This document shows, in pieces, positions 51,328 to 63,491 of a stretch of DNA of 64,000 bases. This stretch comes from Osmia lignaria lignaria (lineage: Eukaryota > Arthropoda > Insecta > Hymenoptera > Megachilidae): positions 4,898,001-4,962,000 of the forward strand of contig NC_135046.1 of the NCBI RefSeq assembly GCF_051020975.1. Reading direction: 5' to 3'. A program made the position numbers and the translations under genes. Under the pieces are notes generated by a model, which was not told the origin of the DNA, did no database searches, and saw nothing but the letters and a program-made list of their open reading frames with translations. How positions within the stretch are numbered: the first letter of the stretch is position 1; every line of letters begins with the position of its first letter.

Positions 51328-53395
51328 TCAAATTTCATTTACGTGTTGATGAATGTTGTACGCTCTACCGCCTCGTCTAGACTCTTTCGGTACCACGGCC
51401 AGGTGTTGAGGGGCGATTTTCATTTCATCGACCCTCCTCCCGTCCGAGATTTTCTCAGACAATAGCTCGGGGGGTTTCGAATAAACGAACGTGGTTTCAG
51501 CACCGTTCGATTGGCCGATCATAGCCGAACCCTTCAGGATATTATCCTGTGCGCTGAGCAACTGTTTGAATCGTTCGTCGTTCTTCTCTTCTTGATCCCA
51601 TTGAGCTCGAGCGGACCTGGAGGTCGTGGACGGAATTGCTCGTTGATTGGTCTCTTGATTGTTGTTCTTGCTGGTCAAATTTAGTTTCGGATTCAAATTG
51701 AGACCCAGCCATTGAGAAAACAAAGCTATACCCTGCTCCGCGCTGGCTGACACCGCCGCGATCAGCTCGTCGGTGTTCAGAGAGTCATCCTCCTCTTCGG
51801 AACTGTCCGTCGCCTCTGTCGTCTCGATGATGCTGCGAGGAAAGTGAAGCATAAACGAATTAACGGTTTTAAACGATAACTCGGTCAGAATAATTCGATT
51901 ATTAATCTGCAAGAAATAATGGAGACACTTATTAGATTTAGAGGAAGATTGCGTTAATGGAGGAAAATTGAACTGTATAGTGAACAAAGTAGATTGAAAA
52001 CATAAACATAATAGGATTATACTCGAGGACCTTTATTTACGCTACAAAATCACTGATCGATAAATTCTAAATAACGCATCGTTCGATAGAGATAAATCGA
52101 AGAGTGATAAAATCAAAAATGAAGTATAAGTATGAAGTGATACAAAACTTCAGGATCGTACTCACGCAGAAGCTTCAACCTGGCGCACCACTTGGTTGAA
52201 ATTGAAGCATCCCATGGGATAGGTGGCTTGGGGTGTTCCCAGTAAAGCTGGCTCGATCACCAGACAACCATCGTATCCAGCCTCCGCCTGCTTCATCGAC
52301 GTGAATTTCGCGCATATCTGCGCCAGATCCGACAGTAGATTCATGCAGGTTGGTCTGTTCGCCGCGTCAGCTGTAAAAATGTTCGCAATTTTTCAATTAC
52401 AATAACCACCTTCAGTTTATTTTTGGAGAATTCGATGCTCACCGATCCTGATGGTGGCATTGTGCACTGGATTGTCACCGTAGCTCAGGTTCAACGAGAC
52501 GTTCTGTTCCTTCTGTTTGACGTTGATGCAAGCAGGACCTCCGAGATCGATGGTCGCCGTCAGATTCAGATCGACGCAGCACAAACAATTCGAGGTTTGA
52601 CACAAGCATTGCGACTGAGGAGCGGTCGATCTGCCCACGGCATCCGGCAGTTCCCAGGAGAGCAGGGTCTCTGTCGGCAATGAAAAAAAAAAAAAAAATC
52701 CAAATACGCGTGAGAGAAACTCGAGGAAGAGAAATTGGAACGAAACGAAAGTCGTCGAACGAAAGTCAATAGGAAAAAATATGGCGCGCCGATTTCCATC
52801 GGTTCTCGAGTTTTCTCTCGACGGACCTGGCACCGTTTCGTTCCCCGAAAAACTACGTTCCCCGTGATCGAACGGTAAACAAAACTCGGTTACCGTTTGG
52901 TAAGTGTGCCACGCGTCGATGAGTCAGAAAGATGTCCATCCACCAACTTTCTCGTCGTTACTGGGACGCGTTACGATTCGAAGCTTTGTCGTTCGAAGGT
53001 GGAAAAAAAAAAAAAAAGAAATGAACAGACTTACTCGTTAAAGATCGAAGAATTCACTAACGAATACAGCAACGAAATGTAAACTATCATAATGAAGATC
53101 ACAAACATGGTTTCCACGAGGAGTCCTGTCAAAAATCGTGACATCTTCGAAGAAGGGAGATCACGGTTAGTATGCGCATTTGTTTATCCACGCACCAAGA
53201 ACTATCCTGACCAGTGTTAAAGCTTCGAATCCGTGTTTCGTTAAACACGCTGTGCGTGTCGTGACAGAGGGATGCTGGAAAAAAGCTTGAGAAACGTTTT
53301 CCAACGGGAGCGTAACTGATCTGCTCACCGAGCAATCCAGCGGAAGACACCAGGGCGACGGCGGTGGTCAGCAACACCAGGATCGTGCACCTCAT
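51328..53395 (-). CDS. Secreted cysteine-rich protein, DUF4773-like (array gene 1)
   Basis: Exons in transcription order: 53395-53329, 52670-52443, 52370-52166 and 51832-51328, giving 334 residues with matching phases. A signal peptide (MRCTILVLLTTAVALVSSAG) ends just before a phase-1 intron, as in the other array members. The core has CLCQTSNCLCCVDLNL, then IDLGGPACINV, NLSYGDN, a PTCMNLL segment, a second Cys set (ICAKF, YDGCLVI) and GCFNFNQV. This resembles the insect-specific Pfam family DUF4773, whose function is unknown. Unlike its neighbours it has a long C-terminal exon of 168 residues, starting with a short acidic stretch (SSEEEDD) and ending in a basic, Arg-rich tail. Only member of the array on the minus strand. 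An extracellular location is inferred from the signal peptide. Confidence 0.85.
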
Positions 53396-56300
53396 CGCGT
53401 TGTTCCCGTCTTTCTTTTCCTTTTTTTCGTTTCTTTCGAATGAAAAATCCTCGCTGAGCAGAGCTAGGCTGAACGCGTCGATCGAGACACTGCCGGTTGG
53501 AAAACTGTCAAAAAGGATATACGCACGTTGAAGAAGCTGGAGATCCTGACCGGCAAGGAAGAAGCTTAAATCTGGCCACAAAGCCGGCCGCGGGTCTCGG
53601 ATCGACGATCGGTTGGCGGTCGGCACGAAAACTGGCGACAGGATTGGCCACGGCGACGATGAGGTGCCACGCCATTGGCCGAGGTGCGGAGGTAACAACG
53701 GGCAAGGAACCTCATCTGGGTGACCGGGTGACCTCCTTCGGCAACCTGGTACCAAGAGGACTTACACGACCGTCCTATCTATGCTCCGCTCTGCCCATGG
53801 ATCCGACAAAAAGGCGCTGATCTTCTTTTTTTTTTTTTTTTTTCGATGACGACTGTACCGTTTCGAACACGCAAGTAAAAGCAATTTCTTCTTCTTTCTT
53901 TTTTCTTCTTTTTCGACCGTTATTTTCATCGCTTCAACGATCCAGAAGGTTTTTCCTTCTTTTTTTCCTCCTTTCGTATCGGTGTAATTTTGTTTCTGGT
54001 AAAAGTGAAAATTTACTGATGGTATTACGTAGATGTATTTGATTAACAAAATAGGAGAACGTGGAGGTTTTTTTTAAATAGCTCGTGGTCTAGAGCGTGA
54101 TGTTTATTCTGTTATCTAGGCATCAACGGCTAACATTCTTCGTTCATTTAATGAAAAAGTTAATGAAACAGTAATATTACATTTTGAAAAATTTTATTTC
54201 TGAGCTAATTTCTGACTACAAGAAACGAATGTTAAAAAGAAGAAAAAAAGCGTAATGCTCGTAAGACGTAATGACAGTAATATATACAAGAGCTGAGCGT
54301 GTTCGGCACGAAACTTTTTTCTTCGTTTCCTGTTAGCCTCAACCGGCAATTATATTTTCATCGAACACATCAAATACCTTCATTTTTCTTTCTAATCACG
54401 GCATGAAAATCTTGAAAGGGAAGGAAAAACGTACGCTTGGTCGGACGGCCGCAACAGAGAATCGTTACGCTTGGACACTTGGCAAAACATACTGTTTCAG
54501 AATAATTATTGTCGACAAGATCTGAAAACGTTATATAATTTACTCGGAGATTGTTATTTTCACGGTACGACGAGTGCAACGATTGAAAGGAACGATTTAC
54601 TAAAGACCCTGAATCGATCCTCGATTTCTTTCGCGTTCAATTTGGATTACAGCTCCGAAACGGAACCTCCCAAACAAACGATTCTGCGATGTTACGTAAA
54701 AACTCGTTTCCCTTGCTGACCCACATCCTCTTCGTCATTTATCTGGTCAGATTATTTAGAATCGCCGGGGTATCGCGTTATCTTAAAATACACCGTGCAT
54801 CATCGACGGTAATTGTCCAACCTTCCACGACCCTTCGGACGCCTGAATTCCATTGTGGAACCTTCATCCTGTCAGGCAAGTATTAACCAAGGTAAACCAC
54901 TCCTGACCACTACTTTCTTCGACCCACTAACCGGAGAAAGGCCCCCCTTTAACCACCAAAACACGCGACAGCCTGGAGACTTTGAGGATCTCATCCGACG
55001 AACGTGTTTGTTTGCCTTCGTTTCGGGGAAATTTCGCAAACAATGGAAGTGGAGGTCAAATCGATGATCGACATTATATATTTAATATACATATACGGGA
55101 GTCTACTGTATATTAACCCTTAGAAAGTATTAAAAAAATTTAATCCCTTTTCAGGTTTCCAAAATTTTTCCCATAAAGCCTTTTTTGAAGTCATTATTCT
55201 TTTGATCGAGTTAGAACACCTTGGCCTAATTTAAAATTGCCCTGAATAACTACAATTACAGCGTACAATTATATGCACGCGGTTGTTTTCACTGCGGCAT
55301 TCAATGCGTTAAGGTCGGACCTAGTTCGATAGTTGCATACGGGACCAACGACCAGTTTGAAGGTCGGTGAAAAGTCCGCGTTAATTGTAACGTGGACGTA
55401 AAAGCGAGTTGCACGTTGGATGAATGAAGAATTTCCGGCACGGCTCATTGCGGATGCATCGTGGACACTTCGCGACCATGGGGCTATATGGCGATAGAAA
55501 TTGCTGTGAAGTGGGACTGGTTATTAGAACGCTACGATCGAAGTGTGTGTAATTAACCGAGTCGTGGATATGATCCAGAAACCTGTTACATTTTCCAATT
55601 ATTCAAATTATTCGAACATCGTGGGAAGACAGAATTTTCCTTCATTTTTATCACGGCTAGAAGTCTCGAGCGTAGCAAAGGTAAAAGTATCTTCTCTTTT
55701 CTTATCTCGCATTCCTCGTGACTCTAGCGACAAGTGAATCATCGCGATACAGTTCGAGAGTAAATGTTCCATTGAGAATCGAAACTGGTAGCGGGACGTA
55801 CTTGAACCTGAGTACCGGTTCAAGGCAAAAACGAAAATCCACTTCCGTACAGCTTTCGTCGTCTGGAATAGCATCTAGGAAGTCTTGCTCCCGAGGTTTA
55901 AGCAAAATCAAGGGTGGTGGGAGAATGCTCGTCTTATTTACCTAGAGCGTATTAGAATGCTTAATAATCTTAGCCGTCGGTCGAGAGGTTGGTGGTGGTG
56001 GCTTGACCGACTTTTAAAGAAACCTTGGGGGGAGTTGGGCGGCATCTTCAGTTAGACATTGGCCTCCGTAAGACGAAGAGTCGGAAAAAACAGCCGAAGG
56101 GTGCGACGAGGAAAAACGTCCATCATCGAGGATCAACTTGAATCGTTTTACCAGAAACTTTATCTTCTTCGTCGCACAGGTCAGTTCAAACTGATTTGTT
56201 GATCACAGTCGCTCTCTTTGACGCTTCTACATTGATGCAGTTTTCAAGCAGGTAGCTCATTTACCTTTACTCTCTGTACTAAAGTCTTCGAGGTTGATTT

Positions 56301-57098
56301 TAAAAAAACACCCACGCTATTTCCTCGTAACACCGTCGTCTATAAGTTCGATTAGAAGAACAATTCGAACGAGCATACCAGAGCGTACCGATCACCGTTC
56401 CTCGGGACGTGTCGGTATAATGGCGAGCATAAACACAGGATGGAGGCACGTATCAGCGTGGAAGCGCGTGTGCTTCCTGAATCGCGTGGTCGAGGAACGG
56501 TGAACTCCTCGGGAGAGACGTCTTTGACCGTGACCGAGATTTAGGTCAGCCAGTCGCAGACGAGAGATTCCAGAGCTGGCGCGGAGTCTGTCGGTAGAAA
56601 GCGAAGAAAAAGTCGTTACTCCCACGTGGTCGCTACTGGAAACGATTGCTCGCTCGAAAATCAACCGGGTTTCACCCTTTCGCGAGCCGTTAACGAGCGT
56701 GAACAACTCATTGTTCGCGGAGTTCAACATCCGCCGGTTCTGGCTGCGTGACAACCGCGCGTTCCGTTAGTTTTCCTGTCGTCCAGACTCGATTTTTCTT
56801 TACGGATATTCGTAAGCAAAGCTAAACTTGATCTTGCCGAACGGTGGAGTACGCGTCTGTTTGAAAGCACGCGAAATCCGCGAGATAAACGATAACGACG
56901 CGATGCGTTGAATTTCAATACGCTCTCGTTTAACGTTGCTTCTTTGTGCGGCGCCGAATTCTAGTGGCAAAGAAAGATCGTATGAACGTCAGTTCGTGAA
57001 ATCACGCGTGTCCCTGCATACGTTCAGAGAACATATACATATTAGTACTTGAAGATTCACCGGTTGGTTCAACGTTGCGTTACAGAACGAACAGGAGG
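53396..57098. other. Intergenic DNA between divergent array genes 1 and 2
   Basis: Holds promoters of both flanking genes, facing away from each other. A poly-T run is at about 53826-53843. A minus-strand frame at 55702-55941 looks coding and is listed separately. An acceptor-like TTACAG just before 57086 suggests gene 2 has a 5' UTR intron. No other family signal was seen. Confidence 0.5.
55702..55941 (-). pseudogene. Possible orphan exon, perhaps a degenerate array member
   Basis: Reading down from an acceptor-like CTCTAG, 79 codons and a stop are open in one frame, with non-random-looking sequence: DDESCTEVDFRFCLEPVLRF, then VSILNGTFTLELYRDDSLV. The last part resembles the strand pattern following the cysteine core in the array proteins, but the C-x-CC cluster and signal peptide are missing and no upstream exon was found. 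It may be a gene relic or a terminal exon of an unrecognised gene. Confidence 0.3.
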
Positions 57099-59422
57099 AT
57101 GCGGCTGTCGACGGTGGTCGAGTTGTTGCTGATTCTTCTTCTGGTCGCGTTCGCCGCTTACGGCCGAGTGATCGGTAAGAATTTTTTCGACTTTTATCAC
57201 GCTTTTAACGTAAATTTCTTGTAATGGACCGGTAACTGGTCGTGAACGACAGTTTCCTTCGCGACGAGGAAGCGTTGATTGAAGGATTGACGTTGATGAG
57301 CGGTACGGTTTCTAAGGCGACACTTAAAAATTGAGCCGATTCGCTATCTTTTTTTTTTTTTCCTAACGCAGCTATTTCGAATTTCCTACTTTACGAAATA
57401 ATAACAGAGTTTTCAAACGACGAGCTTCGATGATTTATCCTTCGCGAAGGAGGAAGTTTCTAATAGAGAGAAAATTGTTTCGTAGAACGAGACGAACATG
57501 TGAAAGGGCGAGCGATCAAAGAAGTCAATGGATCGAAGCAAAGTCACCTTGGAATATCGACATTGTCATTGAAACAGGCAACGGACGATGTCAATAGATA
57601 TTGCACCTGTAACGAGAACATATGCAACTGCTGCAGAGACTTTCATATACCGTTGGTGCAATTACAGGGACCAGGTAAGCATTGTGTAACCTAATTAAAC
57701 GCAACCATTAAAAAAGACACGTCAGAGAAATGAACAATTATGTTACTCGTTTCAGGATGCGCATCCTTGCAATACTTGCAAGAAGATAATTTGGCGGTTC
57801 AGCTTAGCTTTGGTGACAACATTTTGACCAGCACCATTGTAAATGGTAATTATCAATAAAAACGTCAACTATACCGTTTGAAAATTTCTCTGCGAGAACG
57901 AGTCCATTGAAAATCGGGTGCCAGATCAGGGTTAAAACATTCATAACTGTCGCTAGGTCGATTTACGAGTGAAAGTCCCGCATACATTATACGATTCAAC
58001 AGAGTAACACCTTCTTCAGCGTCTGACTTACGCGGCTGATTAATAACAAACTCGATTCCTTTCAGGAAAGAATCCAAAGCCCGTATGCGTCCCGTTACCA
58101 GGAGGCTTTACGAAATTCTGTGGTAGAATCTATTCTATTAAACGAGATGTTGACAATCACTTCAAGGCCTGTCTTGGGTTGGAATTACAATCAGCGACGG
58201 AGCTTGAAGCTAGCTTACGAGTTAGCTGCTTCAGGTAACAATTGTTGCCTTAAAAAACTTATTTCAACGAAACGAAACGTTTCGTGGAAACGTTTTCAAC
58301 GGAAAGAAATTGTTTCTTCATCGTAACTCTTTCAGATTTGGTCCCGATGGTCTGAAGTTGCGTCCAGCGGAACCTCTTCCGGTCGTCGAAGCCGAAGTAC
58401 CGGAGGAAGAGGACGACGACGACTTCTTCGGTCTAGGTTCGGACGACGACGACGACGAGGAGGATAACGAGGGAATCTCACCGTTAGCCAACTCCGTACC
58501 GAATTCTTCGCCTGAAGAAGAGGAAGACGAAGAGGAGGACGAGGATATCCTCGGCTTTGGAGCCCTCCTCGATATAATAACTGGCGAGGATGAAAGCACG
58601 ACGAAGAAACCTAAAGTGACCACTGCCCCGCCTCTCCTCCAGTTCACAATTCCTCTTCTAACGAAACCGACGACTGCGCCTTTCATAGAATCTTACGATG
58701 CCTCCACGGAAGAAAGTAACGAGACTGGTGTCAGCAATTCCGAAGAACAGAACGAATATAATCAAGAATTGTCTGCTGAAGAAGGAAGCGGTGAGGAAGA
58801 CTACGAATCAGCATCCGTTGATACGACGGGCAGCGATGAAATTGTCACAGAATCCTCGAACAAGATTGCTTCCTATGCAAAACCGGACAAACTACCGACG
58901 AAGAAGTTCACGGCACCGGCGGCGAACAAGAAGAAACCCACCGTAACTAGCAGCAGCATAAACGCGATCCAAAGCGGGACGAACGAGAAGAAGAAGCCTC
59001 TGAAGAAGAAACCTGTGAAGGGAGACGACGACGATGATGACGATGATATTTTAGGAGACGATCTGGACGATGACGACGACGAAGAAGAAGAGCTTCTGGA
59101 TGACGATGACGAGGACGAGAAATATAGCGAAGAAGATGACGACGAGAAAGTCGAAGAGACTGAACACGAGAGTAACGAGGACGAAGATGAGAAGACTGAA
59201 GTCGAAGAATTGGACGACGATGACGATGAGGAGGATGCTGTGATTAGCGCGCTCGTGTACGACGAGAAGGAGGATGGTAAAAAGAAAGGCAAAGTTAAGA
59301 AGCATACTCAGTCATCGGAAACGGAAGACGACGATTTGGATTACGAAATGGGCCTTTCTGGACTGCTTGCCAGAAGTAGGCACTCGAAGAGCAGTCGTCA
59401 AAGCAAAGTGATGAGGCTTTGA
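57099..59422 (+). CDS. Secreted DUF4773-like protein with hyperacidic tail (array gene 2)
   Basis: Exons: 57099-57174, 57486-57674, 57756-57845, 58066-58234 and 58336-59422, giving 536 residues with all phases matching. Signal peptide from the first exon (STVVELLLILLLVAFAAYG). The core spans about residues 60-190: YCTCNENICNCCRDFHI, GCASLQYLQ, VQLSFGDNIL, KNPKPVCVPLPGGFTKFCGRIY, then FKACLGLELQ and RVSCFRFGPDGLKLRP. The remaining roughly 340 residues are unlike any domain I know: Asp/Glu runs (a first set just after the core and a longer one near 59020-59240), Lys/Pro/Thr-rich spacers, and a basic C-terminus (RHSKSSRQSKVMRL). Such a tail could bind calcium, basic proteins or mineral; this is only inference. 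AATAAA at 59933 may end the transcript. Confidence 0.88.
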
Positions 59423-60604
59423 ATTTCGTGAAAGTCCCCCGTGTCAGCAATTGGATCCTGCGAAACGAGATTTTTTTGAATTATTCAAAATATTCTCTTA
59501 ATGTTATCGAACGACTTGGTTAAACCAACAATGACCAAACTACGCATCATGGAGACTGATAACTTTTCTTTTCTTTTGTTATTTAACACGTTCGTTGTTT
59601 TTGAATAATTAAAAGAAATTTTTGCACGGCGTTAAAATTACATTAGCAAGTGGAAAGTTAAATTTAGGGAATAGAATAATTGTATCTTGAGTGATTGCAA
59701 TTATAATCTGTCTGACTATTCATAGCCTTTTCTACTGAAAAAGTAAACGTGTGTTAAATATCATTCGAAATGCTGGAACGAGGGTCGAAAATGATAGGAC
59801 GAATAACCAGGGGTTATCCACGACCTTAGCCATATCAAATTGCTCGAATAGTTTAATGTTATTTAAGGCAGGCATCTATTTATTTATGTGTACTTATTTA
59901 ATTAATTTATTGAACCTGTAATTAACATATCAAATAAACGTGTTCTCTCATCAGTACAAGTATGTATTCCTCGAGTTTTATTGCAATCTCGTAATGCGAT
60001 GCATTTTTTACGTCATACGCGAGGCAACAATCGAGAAATGCAATCGGATGCAATATTTTGAAGTGGTCAATTGCTGTTGACATGACCAAGGAAGGCTATG
60101 CAATTTTACAAAATTATTCATAAATAATACTGCCCATAATTTTTTGGAAGTTATTATCCCAGTGTATACCTTTCTGTCATTGAGTTTATCTGAAACTGTA
60201 CAAATATTAAACCATTCGCAATTCATTAAATTAAAACACAAAAGATATAAGAACGCATTATGTGTGAAACTCGATTTATGACGGAAGTTCCGGAATGGAA
60301 TTCATAATTCGAGTAATTTCGACTTTTTGTGACATTCTCATCAATCGAATTACCATAATTGTTGACGATCTTGAAAACAGTTTTGTTTGTACTCCAAATA
60401 GCACAAGTGTACAAACAGCGCTGCAAGTGTCATTACACAGGGCCCTATTGATCCCACAAAATTTGCTTTCTATTGAAGGTGTATGCATAATTAATGAAAC
60501 GCGGAAATGAAATAGTACGGTGCGATCGCAACCCAATTCAGTCTTCGGGCAGAACCGATCGACGACGGATCAACTTTCCTCTGCCTCTTCGGTGTCGCAC
60601 AATC
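59423..60604. other. Intergenic DNA between array genes 2 and 3
   Basis: 3' UTR of gene 2 with AATAAA at 59933-59938, then upstream DNA of gene 3. The last 240 bp are duplicated in front of gene 5. Confidence 0.65.
60364..60604 (+). promoter_or_regulatory. Duplicated upstream block of array gene 3
   Basis: The 240 bp before the gene 3 start codon are clearly similar to 63271-63491 before gene 5. Shared blocks include TTGAAAACAGT, TGTACTCCAA, CAAGTGTCATTAC, TTGATCCCAC and TATGCATAATTA in the same order. The copies are likely the promoters plus 5' UTRs. Confidence 0.7.
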
Positions 60605-61579
60605 ATGTCAGCCAAAATTTTCGGACTCTTCGTGCTGCTCTTCGTGGCGCACATCGGCGATGCTATAATTCCTCTTAAAAAACAAATAGGTAATAAACGT
60701 ATTTCATCAATTTTTTTAATAAAATTGAATATTTCTATGTTTTAATTTATAGTATAAATTGTAAATCGATAATTACCCTGATATTTAAGATAATAAAATC
60801 TTGCTTCACGCACACAGATATAGGTTTACTAAATTCGGTGTACTACGATCCAAAAACCGGCCTCGCACTAAAAGGAGCGATAGAAACCAACGTCAAAAAT
60901 CCACTGGGACAGATTACGTTCCAAGGTATCTCCTGTGAGTGTAAAAAACTGGTCTGTCGCTGTTGTACAGGTTTAAATGAAACGTTATTCAAGATCGATC
61001 AACAATCATGCACAACGCTTACCTACATACCGGAAGATTTTGCTATTAAGACATCGTTGAGCTTAAACCAGAGAGAACTCGTTTCAAGCACCATTTCAGG
61101 TAAGTTAATCTTATCTGCCATATATAAGTCTGTGTCAGAAATTTTTCCGATGCATAATTACCGACTCGAGGAGTTGAATTGTATTTTAACGAGAGTTCTA
61201 AATTTTTATAGGTAAAAATCCACCACCTTTGTGCGTCTCGCTCCCTAAATTACCATTTGTGACCATCTGCGTTCGTGTCTTCGATATCTACACCGTTAGA
61301 AAGAATCTTCACGCTTGCGTCGACGTGGAGACTCGAATCGCCAATGCACCTGTCCTTGTATTGCACTTCAATTGCGTGCAAGTAGGATTGGATGGACTCT
61401 CGTGGGGATATCCTGGTAGCACAAACAACGTGAACATCGTGCAAAATCAGTTTTTAAATAACCAAACGGAAGTGTACGACGACGTGAACTTCGAACCGGA
61501 AGATCAGGAGTCGCACGAGAGCAGTTCCTCCACACAGTCGTCTGAGGAAGAAGACCAAATTGGGCAGTTAAAATTATGA
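60605..61579 (+). CDS. Secreted DUF4773-like protein (array gene 3)
   Basis: Exons: 60605-60689, 60818-61099 and 61212-61579, giving 244 residues with matching phases. Signal peptide (MSAKIFGLFVLLFVAHIGDA), then LLNSVYYDPKTGLALKG, the cysteine core SCECKKLVCRCCTGLNETLF, SCTTLTYIPEDF, KNPPPLCVSLPKLPFVTICV, LHACVDVE and NCVQVGLDGLSW. The C-terminal tail is short, Ser/Glu-rich (SSSSTQSSEEED) and only moderately acidic. The intron that splits the last core exon in gene 4 is absent here. Closest relative in the window is gene 5, by sequence and by upstream DNA. AATAAA at 61710 probably ends the transcript. An extracellular role is inferred; molecular function is unknown. Confidence 0.88.
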
Positions 61580-62007
61580 TCACTGTAGCTGAATATGCAA
61601 TTATTGAAATATGCAATTGTTTCATGTAGCTAGTTAAATTATTAGTAACATGTTAGAGGATGTTGAACTACTTAAATGTAAACTAATGTATAGTTAATAA
61701 TATACTTAAAATAAAAACTATTTCTTGAACGATACCCTTTATTTGTATTTGTATCTTCCACAACTTGTTCCCTGTTTATCGTTTGGTATTTCGGCTCTTT
61801 ATATGTATCTGAACCCTTAATCGAATCGCTGGTAAAGGATTCAGTAGAAAATCAGAAGCGGGTGAGCAGCCAAAGCAAAATTTCTCCGGAAAACGAGGTC
61901 ACACCGAGATATCCGCTAACTGACCAGTCGAGTTTCGATCGTTCACCAAGGAGCATCCTACGAAGATGTCCTCTCGTCGTAACTGAACCCGTGACCAACC
62001 ACGAAAA
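61580..62007. other. Intergenic DNA between array genes 3 and 4
   Basis: Only 428 bp; AATAAA at 61710-61715 for gene 3, then the gene 4 promoter. The upstream block shared by genes 3 and 5 is not seen here. Confidence 0.7.
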
Positions 62008-62860
62008 ATGAGGATCCTGTGGTTACTTGTTTTCACGATTCTTTGTATTCAACCCTCCACGTGGGCCAAGAGAGGCATTGTTTCGAAAGAACAGTCTCGG
62101 ATTTCCGCGAGCAAGGATCCGCTGTCCCGAGCGAAGAACAGAGACTCGAGCATGAAGAAGTTGCAGGAGTTGTTGAAGAAAGCGTCGAATTCTAGCTCGA
62201 ACGCGACCAGACAGGTGACAGTCACCAGACAAGGTCCTTGTGAATGCGCAGGAGGTGTTTGCAATTGCTGTTCCAGAATTTTATTCGAAACCTGGAAGCA
62301 AAAGGCTTGCGTGGATGTGACGTACGATCCCGACGAGTTCAGCTTCACCGCGAAAATCATGATGAACGATAGGGTATTGTTCACCAGAACGGTGTCTGGT
62401 AAGTTTATCTATGTGAAACTGTTTGGTATATCTTAACGCGTTCTACATTTTAGGAAAAAATCCCAAGCCAGTGTGCGTGTCGGTGCCACGACTTCCGATT
62501 GTCAAAGCCTGTGCTCGCTTTTACAACATCTACTTTCTTGGTAGGAACATTCACATGTGTTTAAACATGGAAGGGAAATTTCAAGATATCACCGTGTTTA
62601 AAGTAAGCCACGTAAATCCATTGATCCAGAAGAACGAACCGACCATCTTTAACATGTTTTATGAATAATGCATGCGTACACACATTTATCTCTAGGTTGG
62701 TTTGGACTGTATCAGATTCGGTGCTGACGGACTGGCTATGATCAAACCGGAAGATGGAGGTGGACTGGGTCAAATACAATTTTTGTCAGGTGGTAACGAT
62801 GACCAGGATGAGGACGACTATAATTACGACGACGATGAGGAGGACTTTCTTGATATCTGA
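62008..62860 (+). CDS. Secreted DUF4773-like protein with acidic tail (array gene 4)
   Basis: Exons: 62008-62398, 62454-62602 and 62696-62860, giving 234 residues with matching phases. Signal peptide (MRILWLLVFTILCIQPSTWA), a basic Ser/Lys-rich propeptide-like stretch of about 55 residues, then the core GPCECAGGVCNCCSRILFET, ACVDVTYDPDEFSFTAKI, KNPKPVCVSVPRLPIVKACA, HMCLNMEG and VGLDCIRFGADGLAMI. It ends in an acidic tail with Asp/Glu and Tyr (DDQDEDDYNYDDDEEDFLDI). Unlike the other members, the signal peptide is not followed at once by a phase-1 intron. Two overlapping AATAAA signals lie at 63007-63016. The neighbours on both sides are paralogues. Confidence 0.88.
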
Positions 62861-63491
62861 GGATATTTCAGATTCTTTTCCTGGCCAGCGTGAATGTACT
62901 TAATAAGAGCATAATTATGATAGAATTTTGATGATTTCAAGTTTTTCTGTAATAATTGTGTTTACAGATGAATGTATATAATATGTATCTATTTGTAGGC
63001 AAGAAAAATAAATAAAAAGATGGATTTAAACCACTTAACGTGGTGGTATCAAGTAAGAGATACTTCTCTTTTAATCTTTTAATTGCTATTAAGTTAAAAA
63101 GTGATAACGCTTATCCGCTTAATTTGTGAGCGGCAAATAATGTGTTCAGACACAAGTGGCTGTCGTGTACGTCAATCTATAATCAAACATGTTAGATAAA
63201 TATATTTTTTTTCACAATATCTATCGATTTCAATTTTCTATGACCTTGTTACTGATCGAACTAATTGCCAGCGATGTTGAAAACAGTATGTACTCCAAGT
63301 GGCACAATTGCGCAGCAGCATTACAAGTGTCATTACGTAGGGCTCCATTGATCCCACCAATCCTACTTTCAATTGATAACTTATGCATAATTAGCGTGGA
63401 AATATAATAGCCGATCGCAGCGCAATTTCAGTTATCAGGGAAAATCGGTCAGTTACGGACGGATCTTCAGCTACCTCTTTACTGTCTCAGA
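62861..63491. other. Intergenic DNA between array genes 4 and 5
   Basis: 3' UTR of gene 4 with AATAAA at 63007-63016, then the gene 5 upstream block (63271-63491). Confidence 0.7.
63271..63491 (+). promoter_or_regulatory. Duplicated upstream block of array gene 5
   Basis: Second copy of the block found at 60364-60604, ending at the start codon of gene 5. The shared elements are in the same order, with small indels. Confidence 0.7.

Noticed and set aside
58318..58686. 122-codon minus-strand frame rich in Ser
   Set aside because: It is the antisense of the Asp/Glu codon runs of array gene 2; the poly-Ser pattern is a complement artefact.
58873..59305. Two minus-strand frames, one Ser-rich, one Val/Leu/Phe-rich and membrane-like
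   Set aside because: Both are antisense shadows of the acidic tail of array gene 2; hydrophobic composition comes from complementing GAC/GAA/GAT codons.
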